Shown one piece after another: positions 30,508-39,729 of a DNA stretch of 64,000 bases (position 1 is its first letter; every line of letters starts with the position of its first letter). A program made the position numbers and the translations under genes. The notes beneath the pieces are model-generated. The model saw only the letters and a list, made by a program, of their open reading frames with translations. It did no database searches and was not told the DNA's origin. This DNA is from SZUA-36 sp963801195 (lineage in GTDB: Bacteria; Pseudomonadota; Gammaproteobacteria; Xanthomonadales; SZUA-36). The stretch lies in NCBI GenBank assembly GCA_963801195.1, contig CAWDDX010000003.1, positions 62,001-126,000 on the forward strand. The letters run 5' to 3'.

Positions 30508-33180
30508 TTACACTTTGATGGGATTTGGCTTGTCAGGATCAAGACCGAGCTTCTTGCGGGCCTTGAGCAATTCATCAACACTCAGACTGCCTTTTTCATA
30601 GAGCGCGTGTAAAGTGGCATAGACCAAGTTCTTGCTGTCAACCTCGAAGAAACGGCGCAAATTCTTGCGTGTATCCGAACGTCCGAAACCGTCGGTTCCA
30701 AGCACGGTATAATCCGCGTGCGGCAGGTAGGGCCGAATCTGCTCGGCGAAGTTGCGAACGTAATCGGTTGCTGCAACGACAGGCCCGTCGTAACCGTCAA
30801 GACATTGCTTCACCCAGGGAACACGTTGTTCCGCTTCCGGATTCAGACGGTTAAAACGCGTGGCATCCACACCATCACGTTGCAGTTCGGTAAAGCTGGT
30901 GGCACTCCAGACCGTGGCACTAACCGAATAATCCCGCTCAAGTATATCCGCCGCTGAAATCACCTCTCGCAGGATCGACCCTGACCCCAACAACTGTACC
31001 TTATGCTTGCCTGAACGGCCACGCCGGAAAAGGTAAAGACCCTTGCGGATACCTTCTTCCGCGCCTGCAGGCATACCCGGATGCGTGTAATTTTCATTCA
31101 TTACGGTGATGTAGTAGTAAACGTCTTCCTGTTCCTGGTACATGCGCCGCAAACCGTCCTGCAATATTACCGCCAGCTCGTAGCCGAAGGTCGGATCATA
31201 GGAAACACAGTTTGGCACCATACCCGATATAACGTGGCTGTTGCCGTCTTCATGCTGCAGGCCTTCGCCATTGAGCGTGGTGCGCCCGGATGTGCCGCCG
31301 AGAAGGAAGCCGCGGGCACGCATATCGCCAGCAGCCCAGGCAAGGTCGCCGATACGCTGAAATCCGAACATGGAATAAAAAATAAAGAACGGTATCATCG
31401 GCACGCCGTTATTGGCATAGCTGGTGGCAGCTGCGATCCACGAGGACATCGCGCCGGCTTCGGAAATGCCTTCCTGCAGAATCTGGCCGCGTGTATCTTC
31501 CTTGTAGAACATCAACTGGTCGGAATCGACCGGTGTATAAAGCTGGCCCTTGGAGGAGTAAATGCCCAGTTGACGGAACATGCCTTCCATGCCAAAAGTG
31601 CGTGCTTCATCCGCGACGATGGGTACAATCTGCTTGGCGATATTCTTGTCCCTGAACATGATGGCCAGGGCCCTGACGTAGGTCATCGTGGTACTGATTT
31701 CGCGATCGCCGGTGTCCTTGAGCAGTGTCTCAAACGCATCCAGTTCAGGTACTTTCAATGGCGTTGAACGCATCTGTCGCTGTGGTAAAAAACCGCCCAG
31801 TTCCTTCCGGCGCTCCTTCATGTACTGGATTTCGACGCTGTCTTCACCCGGGTGGTAATACGGCATTTCGGCAATATCGGCATCGAAGACCGGCACCTTG
31901 AAACGGTCACGGAACGCGCGCACGGAGGCTTCGTCCATCTTCTTTTGCTGATGCGAGATATTCAGGGCCTCACCTGACTCTCCCATGCCATAACCCTTGA
32001 CCGTCTTGGCCAGCACCACGGACGGCTGACCGGTATGCCGGGTCGCCGCGTGGTAGGCTGCATAAATCTTGTGCGAATCATGACCGCCGCGGTTCAGACG
32101 CCAGATGTCATCATCGGTCATATTTGAGACCATTTCCCGAAGTTCGGGATAAACGCCAAAAAAGTGTTCGCGCGTATAGGCACCGCCCTTGGCCTTATAG
32201 TTCTGGTACTCACCGTCGACCACTTCATCCATGCGCTTGCGTAACAGGCCGTCCTTGTCCTTGGCCAGCAGGGCATCCCATTTCGAACCCCAGATAAGCT
32301 TTATAACGTTCCAGCCAGCACCGCGGAACACACCCTCCAGTTCCTGGATGATCTTGCCGTTGCCACGTACCGGCCCGTCAAGGCGTTGCAGGTTGCAATT
32401 GACAACGAATACCAGGTTGTCCAGACCTTCGCGACCCGCCAGTGATATAGAGCCGAGTGACTCGGGTTCGTCGGTTTCACCATCACCCAGGTAACACCAC
32501 ACTTTGCGTTGGGAGGTATCCGCGATACCGCGGTTGTGCAGGTATTTCAGAAACCGCGCCTGGTAAATCGCCATGATCGGGCCAAGGCCCATCGACACCG
32601 TCGGAAACTGCCAGAAATCGGGCATCAGCCAGGGGTGCGGGTAGGAACTCAGGCCGTTGCCATCCACTTCCTGGCGGAAACGGTCCATTTGTTCCTCGCT
32701 AAGCCGCCCTTCCAGGAAGGCGCGCGCGTAAATTCCCGGTGATGAATGACCTTGTATATAAACCAGGTCGCTGCCGGACTCATTGTCGGGACCACGAAAA
32801 AAATGATTGAAGCCGACATCGTACAGTGACGCCGCTGAAGCGTAACTGGCAATGTGTCCACCGAGTTCACCGCCGCGTTTCCCGGCCCGCAGTACCATGG
32901 CCAGTGCGTTCCAGCGGGTCAGTGCGCGGATACGCCGCTCGACTTCGTAATCTCCTGGTAACTTGGCACTCTGATGGGGCGGAATCGTATTGACATAGGC
33001 GGTCGTCGCATCGTACGGCAGGTGACCGCCTGAGCGGCGGGTAAAATCCACCAGCAGTTCCAGCAGGTAATGGGCGCGCTCGGTTCCTTCGCGCTCGATG
33101 ACCGCTTGCATGGACTCCAGCCATTCACTTGATTCAGTAGGATCGGAATCCTGCGTCTGCAAAGTCGACTTGCTATTCAT
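30508..33180 (-). CDS. aceE: Pyruvate dehydrogenase E1, homodimeric type
   Basis: 890 residues, the length of the single-chain E1 of gammaproteobacteria. The thiamine diphosphate motif GDGETDEPES leads to NLVFVVNCNLQ. Other hallmarks are YIQGHSSPGIYARAFLEGRL, VLAKTVKGYGMG, and FIFYSMFGFQRIGDLAWAAG in the transketolase-like middle domain. It decarboxylates pyruvate and acetylates the E2 lipoyl group. Its ATG begins only 3 bp after the malic enzyme stop, so the two are almost certainly co-translated. Confidence 0.96.
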   Translation of the reverse strand: MNSKSTLQTQDSDPTESSEWLESMQAVIEREGTERAHYLLELLVDFTRRSGGHLPYDATTAYVNTIPPHQSAKLPGDYEVERRIRALTRWNALAMVLRAGKRGGELGGHIASYASAASLYDVGFNHFFRGPDNESGSDLVYIQGHSSPGIYARAFLEGRLSEEQMDRFRQEVDGNGLSSYPHPWLMPDFWQFPTVSMGLGPIMAIYQARFLKYLHNRGIADTSQRKVWCYLGDGETDEPESLGSISLAGREGLDNLVFVVNCNLQRLDGPVRGNGKIIQELEGVFRGAGWNVIKLIWGSKWDALLAKDKDGLLRKRMDEVVDGEYQNYKAKGGAYTREHFFGVYPELREMVSNMTDDDIWRLNRGGHDSHKIYAAYHAATRHTGQPSVVLAKTVKGYGMGESGEALNISHQQKKMDEASVRAFRDRFKVPVFDADIAEMPYYHPGEDSVEIQYMKERRKELGGFLPQRQMRSTPLKVPELDAFETLLKDTGDREISTTMTYVRALAIMFRDKNIAKQIVPIVADEARTFGMEGMFRQLGIYSSKGQLYTPVDSDQLMFYKEDTRGQILQEGISEAGAMSSWIAAATSYANNGVPMIPFFIFYSMFGFQRIGDLAWAAGDMRARGFLLGGTSGRTTLNGEGLQHEDGNSHVISGMVPNCVSYDPTFGYELAVILQDGLRRMYQEQEDVYYYITVMNENYTHPGMPAGAEEGIRKGLYLFRRGRSGKHKVQLLGSGSILREVISAADILERDYSVSATVWSATSFTELQRDGVDATRFNRLNPEAEQRVPWVKQCLDGYDGPVVAATDYVRNFAEQIRPYLPHADYTVLGTDGFGRSDTRKNLRRFFEVDSKNLVYATLHALYEKGSLSVDELLKARKKLGLDPDKPNPIKV

Positions 33181-33183
33181 ACA

Positions 33184-35478
33184 CTATGCCTCATTACTCT
33201 TGGCGTATTTTCGCTCACGCATTTGTGCTTCCACCACGGAAAACGCTGTCATGTTGACAACCCGCCGTACGGAGGCGGCAGGCGTCAGGATATGCGCCGG
33301 GTAATCCAGCCCCATCAGCATCGGTCCAATGGTTACCCCATCACTGACCAATCGTGCAAAATTGAACGCGATGTGGGCCGAATCAAGGTTTGGCATCACC
33401 AGGAGGTTCGCAGGATGACGTAATCTCGAATTCGGAAATTCCTGGTTCCGGTAACTGTCGGAAAGCGCCATGTCCGCCGACATTTCACCTTCCACCTCGA
33501 GTTCGGGCGCAGTCCTGGATATCAGCTCGGTGGCCAGCCTCATTTTGCATGAACTTGCATCGCTGTGACTACCGAAAGATGAATGTGACAGCAGGGCAAC
33601 GCGTGGTTCTACACCAAACATACGAACCCTCTCCGCTGCCAGCAGGGTAATTTCAGCGATCTCCTCGGCGCTCGGGTCAGGATTAACGTAGGTGTCACAA
33701 ATGAAGTATACGCCCCTGTCGGTGCTCAACAGGCTCAGTGCCGCCGCCGTTGTGTGACCTTCCCTCGGCCCCAGAACGTCTCTCAGAAAAGCCAGTTTGG
33801 AGTCGTACCTTCCGACAACGCCTGCGATCATCGCGTCCGCGTCTCCCCGGTAGACCGCGATGGCGGCAATCACCGTGGTACGTGTTCGCAGAATGTCCTT
33901 GGCTGCACTGGGCGAAACACCCTTGCGCTCCGTCAGCGCATGGAAAGTGGTCCAGTAATCCCAGAACCGCGGGTCGGACTCCGGGTTGATGAGGTCAAAA
34001 TCCTTACCTGCAACCAATCGCAGACCGAGCTTCTTGATGCGATCTTCCACCACCGCGGGACGGCCGATGAGTATGGGTCTTGCAATACCTTCATCGACCA
34101 CGGACTGCACGGCGTGTAAGACGACCTCCTCTTCGCCTTCTGCGAAGGCAACCCGTTTGGGATCACTCTTGGCGGCCTCAAAAATCGGTTTCATTATCAG
34201 ACCGGTGCGCCACAGGAACTGCTCCAGCTTTTCCCGGTAAGCATCCAGATCCTCAATCGGCCGTGTAGCAACGCCGCTATCCATGGCCGCCTTGGCCGTT
34301 GCCGGCGCCAGGTGAACGAGTAAGCGCGGGTCAAAAGGTTTCGGGATCAGGTACTCACGGCCAAACCTTAAAGGCTTGCCGCCGTACGCTGCGGTGCTGA
34401 CATCACTTGCCTCAAGCCGGGTGAGTTCCGCAAGTGCCAGCACACAGGCCATCTGCATTTCAGCGTTGATGGTGGTTGCACCGACATCCAGCGCACCACG
34501 GAATATGTACGGAAAGCACAGAACATTATTCACCTGGTTGGGATAATCCGAACGCCCCGTCGCGATAATCGCGTCCGGACGGGCAGCGATAGCATCCTCG
34601 GGCATGATTTCAGGCGTGGGGTTGGCCAGCGCCATGATGATGGGCTGATCCGCCATGGTTTTGACCATCTCTTTTGTGAGTACGCCGGCAGTCGATACGC
34701 CCAGGAACATGTCTGCCCCGTCGATGGCCTCAGCCAATGTGCGCTTATCCGTGGCGCGGGCATAATCCAGCTTTCTTCCCGACAGGTTTTCACGGCCCTC
34801 GTAAATTACGCCGGCACGATCGATCACCAACACGTTTTCTTTTTTCAAACCCAGGTTTACAAGTAAATCGAGGCAGGCCATACCGGCTGCACCGGCGCCC
34901 GAGGCCACCAGTACCACATCTTCAATATTTTTCTCGACGATTACCAGGGCATTGATGGCGGCAGCTGCGGTGATAATCGCAGTGCCATGCTGATCATCGT
35001 GGAATACCGGTATTGAGAGCCGTTCCTTGAGCTTCGCTTCGACCTCAAAACATTCCGGGGCCTTGATATCCTCCAGGTTGATGCCACCAAAAGTGGGCTC
35101 GAGTGAAGCGATGATATCGACCAGTCTATCGGCGTCTTTTTCATTGATCTCGATGTCGAAAACATCGATGTCAGCAAACTTCTTGAACAGGACCCCCTTG
35201 CCTTCCATGACCGGCTTGCCTGCCAGCGGGCCAATATCGCCCAAGCCGAGAACCGCAGTGCCGTTGGTAATAACCGCGACAAGGTTGCCACGCGCGGTCA
35301 TGTTACTGGCCTCTGCGGGATCTTGCGCAATGAGTTCGCACGGATAGGCAACGCCCGGTGAATACGCCAGTCCAAGATCCGCCTGCGTGGTCAACGCCTT
35401 GGTGGGTACGACCCTGATCTTGCCGGGTGTTGGATAGCGGTGATAATCAAGCGCGTTTTGTTTCATCTTGTCTTTCAT
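33184..35478 (-). CDS. maeB: NADP-type malic enzyme with C-terminal phosphotransacetylase-like domain
   Basis: 764 residues. The malic enzyme part (about 1-430) has YSPGVAYPC, VITNGTAVLGLGDIGPLAGKPV cut into conserved blocks, FHDDQHGTA and ASGAGAAGMA for the cofactor. The second part (about 431-764) is phosphate-acetyltransferase-like; in MaeB proteins it binds acetyl-CoA and regulates rather than catalyses. The enzyme converts malate to pyruvate, CO2 and NADPH. It sits 3 bp before aceE, so the pyruvate it makes can be used by the complex encoded next. AAGAAG lies about 7 bases before the ATG. Confidence 0.94.
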   Translation of the reverse strand: MKDKMKQNALDYHRYPTPGKIRVVPTKALTTQADLGLAYSPGVAYPCELIAQDPAEASNMTARGNLVAVITNGTAVLGLGDIGPLAGKPVMEGKGVLFKKFADIDVFDIEINEKDADRLVDIIASLEPTFGGINLEDIKAPECFEVEAKLKERLSIPVFHDDQHGTAIITAAAAINALVIVEKNIEDVVLVASGAGAAGMACLDLLVNLGLKKENVLVIDRAGVIYEGRENLSGRKLDYARATDKRTLAEAIDGADMFLGVSTAGVLTKEMVKTMADQPIIMALANPTPEIMPEDAIAARPDAIIATGRSDYPNQVNNVLCFPYIFRGALDVGATTINAEMQMACVLALAELTRLEASDVSTAAYGGKPLRFGREYLIPKPFDPRLLVHLAPATAKAAMDSGVATRPIEDLDAYREKLEQFLWRTGLIMKPIFEAAKSDPKRVAFAEGEEEVVLHAVQSVVDEGIARPILIGRPAVVEDRIKKLGLRLVAGKDFDLINPESDPRFWDYWTTFHALTERKGVSPSAAKDILRTRTTVIAAIAVYRGDADAMIAGVVGRYDSKLAFLRDVLGPREGHTTAAALSLLSTDRGVYFICDTYVNPDPSAEEIAEITLLAAERVRMFGVEPRVALLSHSSFGSHSDASSCKMRLATELISRTAPELEVEGEMSADMALSDSYRNQEFPNSRLRHPANLLVMPNLDSAHIAFNFARLVSDGVTIGPMLMGLDYPAHILTPAASVRRVVNMTAFSVVEAQMRERKYAKSNEA

Positions 35479-35693
35479 TGAATTCTTCTTTATGAGTATA
35501 GGCGCCGTTGTCCGATCTAAAACCGGGGCTGCTCCATACCGTGCGTTAATATTAAATGCCGTCCAAAAGAATCATCATAGGGACTGGTTGCCGCCAGACG
35601 CTTCTTTGGGCAGTATTTCCCGGGAATCACTCATTTTACTGACTGTAATCACTCAAAACCAATCCCATGCGTATTTAAGAGCCGAGGATGCTT

Positions 35694-37163
35694 TTACTGC
35701 GAGTGCAACGATGGGCTATACCCGAGGTAACCGTCTTCTCCGACCTGTACCAGCCTCAGCGAATTGGTGCCGCCCTCATTGTGTGTGTGCTGGCCCATCG
35801 TCAGGATAATCCGGTCGCCGACCTTGATGTGACCCTGCTGTAGCAGCAAGCGCACACCATCGGTCAGTGTAACCTCCACATCCGAACTGGGGATATTGTG
35901 TGCAACCGGATAAACCCCGCGGTACAAAGCCATGCGCCGCAGGCTGTCACGGACGGGTGACAAGGCGAAAATCGGGACGCCTGAGCGCACCCGCGACAAC
36001 CATTGCGCAGTGGAGCCTGATTCCGTCAAGGCGAGTATCGCCTGCACGGAGACATTGGTGGCCATGTACATCGCAGCCATTGCGATTGCCTGGTCGATAC
36101 GTTGAAACTGAACGTTCAGATAATCCCTGCTCGGGCGGGTATCGTCGTGCCGCTCGGCACCCAGGCAAATCCGGTTCATGGCCTCGACCACTGTCTGGGG
36201 ATGACGCCCGACCGCGGTTTCTGCCGATAGCATCACCGCATCCGTACCATCGAAAACTGAATTCGCGACATCCAGCACTTCGGCACGGGTGGGGATAGGG
36301 CTTTCCACCATCGACTGCATCATCTGGGTGGCGGTGATGACCAGGCGGTTGTGTTCAAGCGACTTGCGCGTGATGAGCTTTTGCAGGCCCGGCAATTCCG
36401 CATCACCAATTTCCACACCCAGGTCACCGCGGGCGATCAGTATTGCATCGGAAGCGATAATAATTTCTTCCAGGTTGGTGATGGCCTCGGTACGCTCAAT
36501 CTTGGCCACCAGCCTGGCGTCGCTCCCCGCTTCACGCAAGCGCCGGCGAGCCTCGTTCATATCGTCCGCGTTTCGCGGAAATGAAACCGCCAGGTAATCG
36601 GCGCCCATGGCCGCTGCCCGTGGTATGTCCTCGATGTCGTGTTGGGCGATACCCGGTAGTGAAAGCCCGCCCCCCTGCACATTGATACCCTTCCGGTCTC
36701 CCAATACTCCACCGGTTTCGACCTTGCAGATAATATCCTTTGATTTAACTTCAAGCACACGCATGGTCAGAAGGCCATCATCCAGCAGCAACAGGTCGCC
36801 CGTGGAAACATCACCGGCCAACCCCTTATAGGTAACACCCACCCCCGACTGAGTTCCGGGGTCCGGATGGTCCGATGCGTCCAGCGTAAATATGTCACCA
36901 TTCTTCAGCGCGACCGATCCGTTGGCAAATCTCTCGATACGTATTTTTGGTCCCCGCAGGTCGGCGAGAATTGCCACCTCTTTGTTCAGTTCACGGGCTA
37001 CTTCCCTAACCTGTACAGCCCTTGCCGCCTGATCCTGGTGTGTGCCGTGTGAAAGATTGATGCGTAGGATATCCGCACCTGCTGTTATGACTGCGCGCAG
37101 AACTTCATCGGGATCGGTGGCAGGTCCCAATGTGGCAATGATCTTGGTACGGCGCATCTGCAT
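35694..37163 (-). CDS. pyk: Pyruvate kinase
   Basis: 489 residues. It transfers phosphate from PEP to ADP. Motifs are TKIIATLGPAT, RINLSHG, KIERTEAITNLEEII, ARGDLGVEI and the segment VANSVFDGTDAVMLSAETA, with the active-site Lys in the KIE block. A C-terminal allosteric domain ends in RLVQVGEDGYLGYS. The second Met (codon 3) is an alternative start. The 215 bp between it and maeB contain no clear terminator, so the pyruvate genes downstream may partly share its transcript. Confidence 0.96.
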   Translation of the reverse strand: MQMRRTKIIATLGPATDPDEVLRAVITAGADILRINLSHGTHQDQAARAVQVREVARELNKEVAILADLRGPKIRIERFANGSVALKNGDIFTLDASDHPDPGTQSGVGVTYKGLAGDVSTGDLLLLDDGLLTMRVLEVKSKDIICKVETGGVLGDRKGINVQGGGLSLPGIAQHDIEDIPRAAAMGADYLAVSFPRNADDMNEARRRLREAGSDARLVAKIERTEAITNLEEIIIASDAILIARGDLGVEIGDAELPGLQKLITRKSLEHNRLVITATQMMQSMVESPIPTRAEVLDVANSVFDGTDAVMLSAETAVGRHPQTVVEAMNRICLGAERHDDTRPSRDYLNVQFQRIDQAIAMAAMYMATNVSVQAILALTESGSTAQWLSRVRSGVPIFALSPVRDSLRRMALYRGVYPVAHNIPSSDVEVTLTDGVRLLLQQGHIKVGDRIILTMGQHTHNEGGTNSLRLVQVGEDGYLGYSPSLHSQ

Positions 37164-37195
37164 ATTTCAGCTCACTGGTTTTCTCGAAGTACGCG

Positions 37196-37201
37196 ATTAT
37201 A
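37196..37201 (-). promoter_or_regulatory. Likely -10 box of the pyk promoter
   Basis: A consensus TATAAT lies 33 bp before the pyk ATG on the minus strand. No good -35 box is present 17 bp upstream, which suggests activator dependence. A 13-base palindrome AGTGATTATCACT at 37230-37242 lies about 45 bp upstream of the expected start of transcription and could be an operator. Confidence 0.45.
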
Positions 37202-37665
37202 GGCTAATTCACAAGGTCAGTTTTATTGTAGTGATAATCACTTAAGGAAATGGAGCGAATCAAAATTGCCGGATCTGACTCTTAATTATCTATCATTGCA
37301 ACAACATCGGTGGTTTCAACCTGGTTTTCCATCGGATTTCGTGTCAACCCCGGACCCGGAACCACGGGCACACACCTCTTGGATTTAATCATTATGAACC
37401 TTCAGAAATGCCCGTCGCCCAGTCGCTCCGAAAACACCCGGGTTTGCAGTGTTTTGTACTTCATACAGCAGGTCAAATACTGGTATCATTGTTGACTTCG
37501 TAAAAGGCGATGAAAGCGATCTAGCCAGCACGAGGCCGCTTGTTCAGGTTGATACCCCACCACAACAGGTCAGGCATTCATTCAGGACACCATCAGGTTT
37601 GCCCGTAGTCAGATTAAACCAAAGGCAACCCTGCGAAACCGAAATTTTTTTACCAGGAGATCAAA
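37202..37665. other. Intergenic region between divergent pyk and lipoprotein genes
   Basis: About 460 bp without a supported gene. It contains the palindrome at 37230-37242. Short open frames here have no ribosome-binding site or recognisable motif. The promoter of the lipoprotein gene must lie here but no clear consensus pair is seen. Confidence 0.4.
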
Positions 37666-38118
37666 ATGTTAAAAGTCACTATCCCTACACAAACTGGGCG
37701 TCGCTCGGGCCGCGCACTTGTTTTAGCCGTATCGGTTGTGTCGCTGCTGTTGCTTGCCGGTTGCATTTCCAGCGCCAAGGTCTACAACAACGACAAAACC
37801 GTTGTTTACAACGGTGCGATCTACAACCTGGGTAACGTAAAGCAGATTCAACCCAAGATCAGTGGAAAACTCTCAGATACCAAAACCGTCGATCTCACGA
37901 ACGCTGACAAAAAGCAGATCGAAGCCTATCTCAAGGAGTACAAAACCATCTATGTGAGAATGGCATACAACTTTGACGACCAGGAAATGCTCTACCGCGC
38001 GAGTTCGGTATCAAAATGGAGCGATTACTCAAAAATGAAAAGCAGTTTTGACAAAGCAGGCAAGCAAATCAACGGCTTGATGGCCGACAAGAAAAAGCTT
38101 CAGGTAAAACTGAAGTAA
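37666..38118 (+). CDS. Predicted lipoprotein of unknown function
   Basis: 150 residues. A signal sequence with a lipobox LLAGC at about residues 29-33 predicts a lipid-anchored envelope protein. The mature part is rich in Lys, Tyr and Asp, with NGAIYNLGNVKQ and a predicted helical C-terminus (KMKSSFDKAGKQINGLMADKKK). An AGGAG lies 6 bases before the ATG. It is followed after 69 bp by a second lipoprotein (DUF4136), so they may form one unit. No family is recognised. Confidence 0.82.
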   Translation: MLKVTIPTQTGRRSGRALVLAVSVVSLLLLAGCISSAKVYNNDKTVVYNGAIYNLGNVKQIQPKISGKLSDTKTVDLTNADKKQIEAYLKEYKTIYVRMAYNFDDQEMLYRASSVSKWSDYSKMKSSFDKAGKQINGLMADKKKLQVKLK

Positions 38119-38187
38119 TTCACGGATACCAGGCCGGCCCGACAGGGTCTTTTGCATACCGATAGAAAACAGTTCCTGGAGCACATG

Positions 38188-38766
38188 ATGGAAAAAATTA
38201 TCAGATTGGGCATGATATTGATGATAATGGCCTTCGTGACGGCCTGCGCGTCTAAGCCAACCATCCAAACTGACTACGACCACAGCATAGATTTTGGTCA
38301 ATACAAGACCTATGGCTATTTCAGCCCGATGGGTATCGAGAACCCGAATTACTCCAGTCTTCTGGGGCAAATGTTCCGTGACGCCATCGATGCTCAAATG
38401 CAGGCCAGGGGTTATGTCAAGTCCGGCAACCCCGACCTGCTGTTCAATGTATCGGCGCGTTTGGAGGACAAGACCAAGGTGACGACGACGTCGGACCCGA
38501 TGATGTATGGCGGTTACTATGGCTACCGCGGCGGCCTGTATTCACCCTGGCGCGGATACGGCTATGGAACCACGACACACGTCAGCCAATATACCGAGGG
38601 TACGGTCAACATCGATATGGTCGATCCTAAACTGAAGCGGATGTTGTGGGAAGGTGTCGCGATCGGTCGCGTCCATGAAAAACAGAAGAATCCTCAATTG
38701 CGTCAAAATATCATGGACGGTGTAGCCGAAATGTTCGAGGGTTACCCGTTCCGCGCCGCTCAATGA
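38188..38766 (+). CDS. DUF4136 lipoprotein, copy 1
   Basis: 193 residues from the ATG at 38188 (a tandem ATG at 38185 is also possible; GGAG lies just upstream). Signal peptide with lipobox VTACAS, then the DUF4136 pattern: TDYDHSIDFGQYKTYGYF, RDAIDAQMQARGYV, NPDLLFNVSARLEDKTKV, a Gly/Tyr-rich segment and YTEGTVNIDMVD...LWEGVAIGRV. The function of DUF4136 is unknown. A close paralogue in opposite orientation lies at 48139-48735, with the tRNA, cupin and arn genes between them. Confidence 0.88.
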   Translation: MEKIIRLGMILMIMAFVTACASKPTIQTDYDHSIDFGQYKTYGYFSPMGIENPNYSSLLGQMFRDAIDAQMQARGYVKSGNPDLLFNVSARLEDKTKVTTTSDPMMYGGYYGYRGGLYSPWRGYGYGTTTHVSQYTEGTVNIDMVDPKLKRMLWEGVAIGRVHEKQKNPQLRQNIMDGVAEMFEGYPFRAAQ

Positions 38767-38797
38767 GATGAACGTGAATACCTGAGTTTTTAACGTG

Positions 38798-38873
<76 letters not shown>

Positions 38874-38966
38874 GTCATCATGTGTTGCGAAACAGATCAT
38901 ACGCCGGTCTGAGGCGAAATTGAACAATGCCACATCAATCTGCAGATCGGCGGGCCGGGTTGAAAT

Positions 38967-39284
38967 TTAGCGACGGAAAAATACCGCCAACCAAATTGTG
39001 ACCCCGGCCGGATCGGTCCAGGTAACCTTGTGTTTCTGATGGGCAGATATCAGCAGGTTATCGCCCGCGCCGAGCAAAAACTCCTGACCGTTCTCGAACA
39101 AAATTTTCCCCGAACCCTGTAAAACCATCACCCACTCTTCCTCCTCCTGGTCAAACCAACCGTTCGCTGGGGACGTGTGACCCCGTGAGATGATGCGTTC
39201 GATCCTGACCGAATCCGAATTGAGAATTTGATCAAAGACCTCTTCGGCTCCGTCCCCTGGAATTGAATTGAACAGGTTTTTCAT
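38967..39284 (-). CDS. Small cupin-domain protein
   Basis: 105 residues forming a single cupin barrel: EEEEWVMVLQGSGKILFENG gives motif 1 without all His ligands, and LGAGDNLLISAHQKHKVTW gives motif 2. Many such proteins are annotated as phosphoribosylaminomidazole-like or sugar-binding cupins, but the substrate cannot be told. Only His residues of motif 2 and Glu of motif 1 are evident metal ligands. The gene stands alone near the tRNA. Confidence 0.8.
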   Translation of the reverse strand: MKNLFNSIPGDGAEEVFDQILNSDSVRIERIISRGHTSPANGWFDQEEEEWVMVLQGSGKILFENGQEFLLGAGDNLLISAHQKHKVTWTDPAGVTIWLAVFFRR

Positions 39285-39514
39285 AAATCGATTTCTGAAT
39301 CTGAAGTTTTCGGCTCGCGTTCAAAAAGTACAGTTTGTACCCGGGCCCGGCCCTGTCCCGGCACTGGCTGGTCCAGCCACGCCTGTCCCCGGCAATTGTT
39401 CCCGACATTGCCCTACCTCCTGCATGGCCCAGGCCATTCTCTCGAGCGCTTCCCGCTCTCACCTTGTCCCTGCTCTCGTGCGCCATCTTCCGGGATACTG
39501 ATGCAATGTTCAGG
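39285..39514. other. Intergenic stretch upstream of the cupin gene
   Basis: No supported gene is seen. It is GC-rich, with a perfect small hairpin TGGCTGG-T-CCAGCCA at 39365-39379 and a CCCGGGCCCGG block at about 39340. Open frames on both strands have biased, Pro/Arg-rich composition and no ribosome-binding site. Confidence 0.4.
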
Positions 39515-39729
39515 CTAGCAGTCTGTCGGACTTGACCGATCGTAACGAGGGAAATCCGATTTGAGATAGATTTTTCGATCTTTTGAGGCGAATAGCACCG
39601 CTATTTAACGAAAAAGATCGGGAAATCTGGCCAAATTCGGGTTTTTCGCACGACCACATGGATGTGGGAGGTAGGGTAACGCATGGAGCAGTTGCCGAGT
39701 AGATCATGTTAAGTCCGACAGGCTGCTAG
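39515..39729 (-). mobile_element. Palindromic MITE-like element, copy A
   Basis: 215 bp bounded by terminal inverted repeats of about 19 bp (CTAGCAGyCTGTCGGACTT). The whole element is imperfectly palindromic around a core AATAGC-ACC-GCTATT near 39592-39606. No transposase is encoded. A related element of 167 bp lies at 51200-51366 in the opposite orientation. The right end CTAG (39726-39729) contains the TAG stop of the arnA decarboxylase gene. Confidence 0.7.

Noticed and set aside
39232..39707. Open frames near the cupin gene and in the MITE-like element
   Set aside because: They are Pro/Arg/Ser-rich, overlap repeat arms or the cupin start, and lack ribosome-binding sites.
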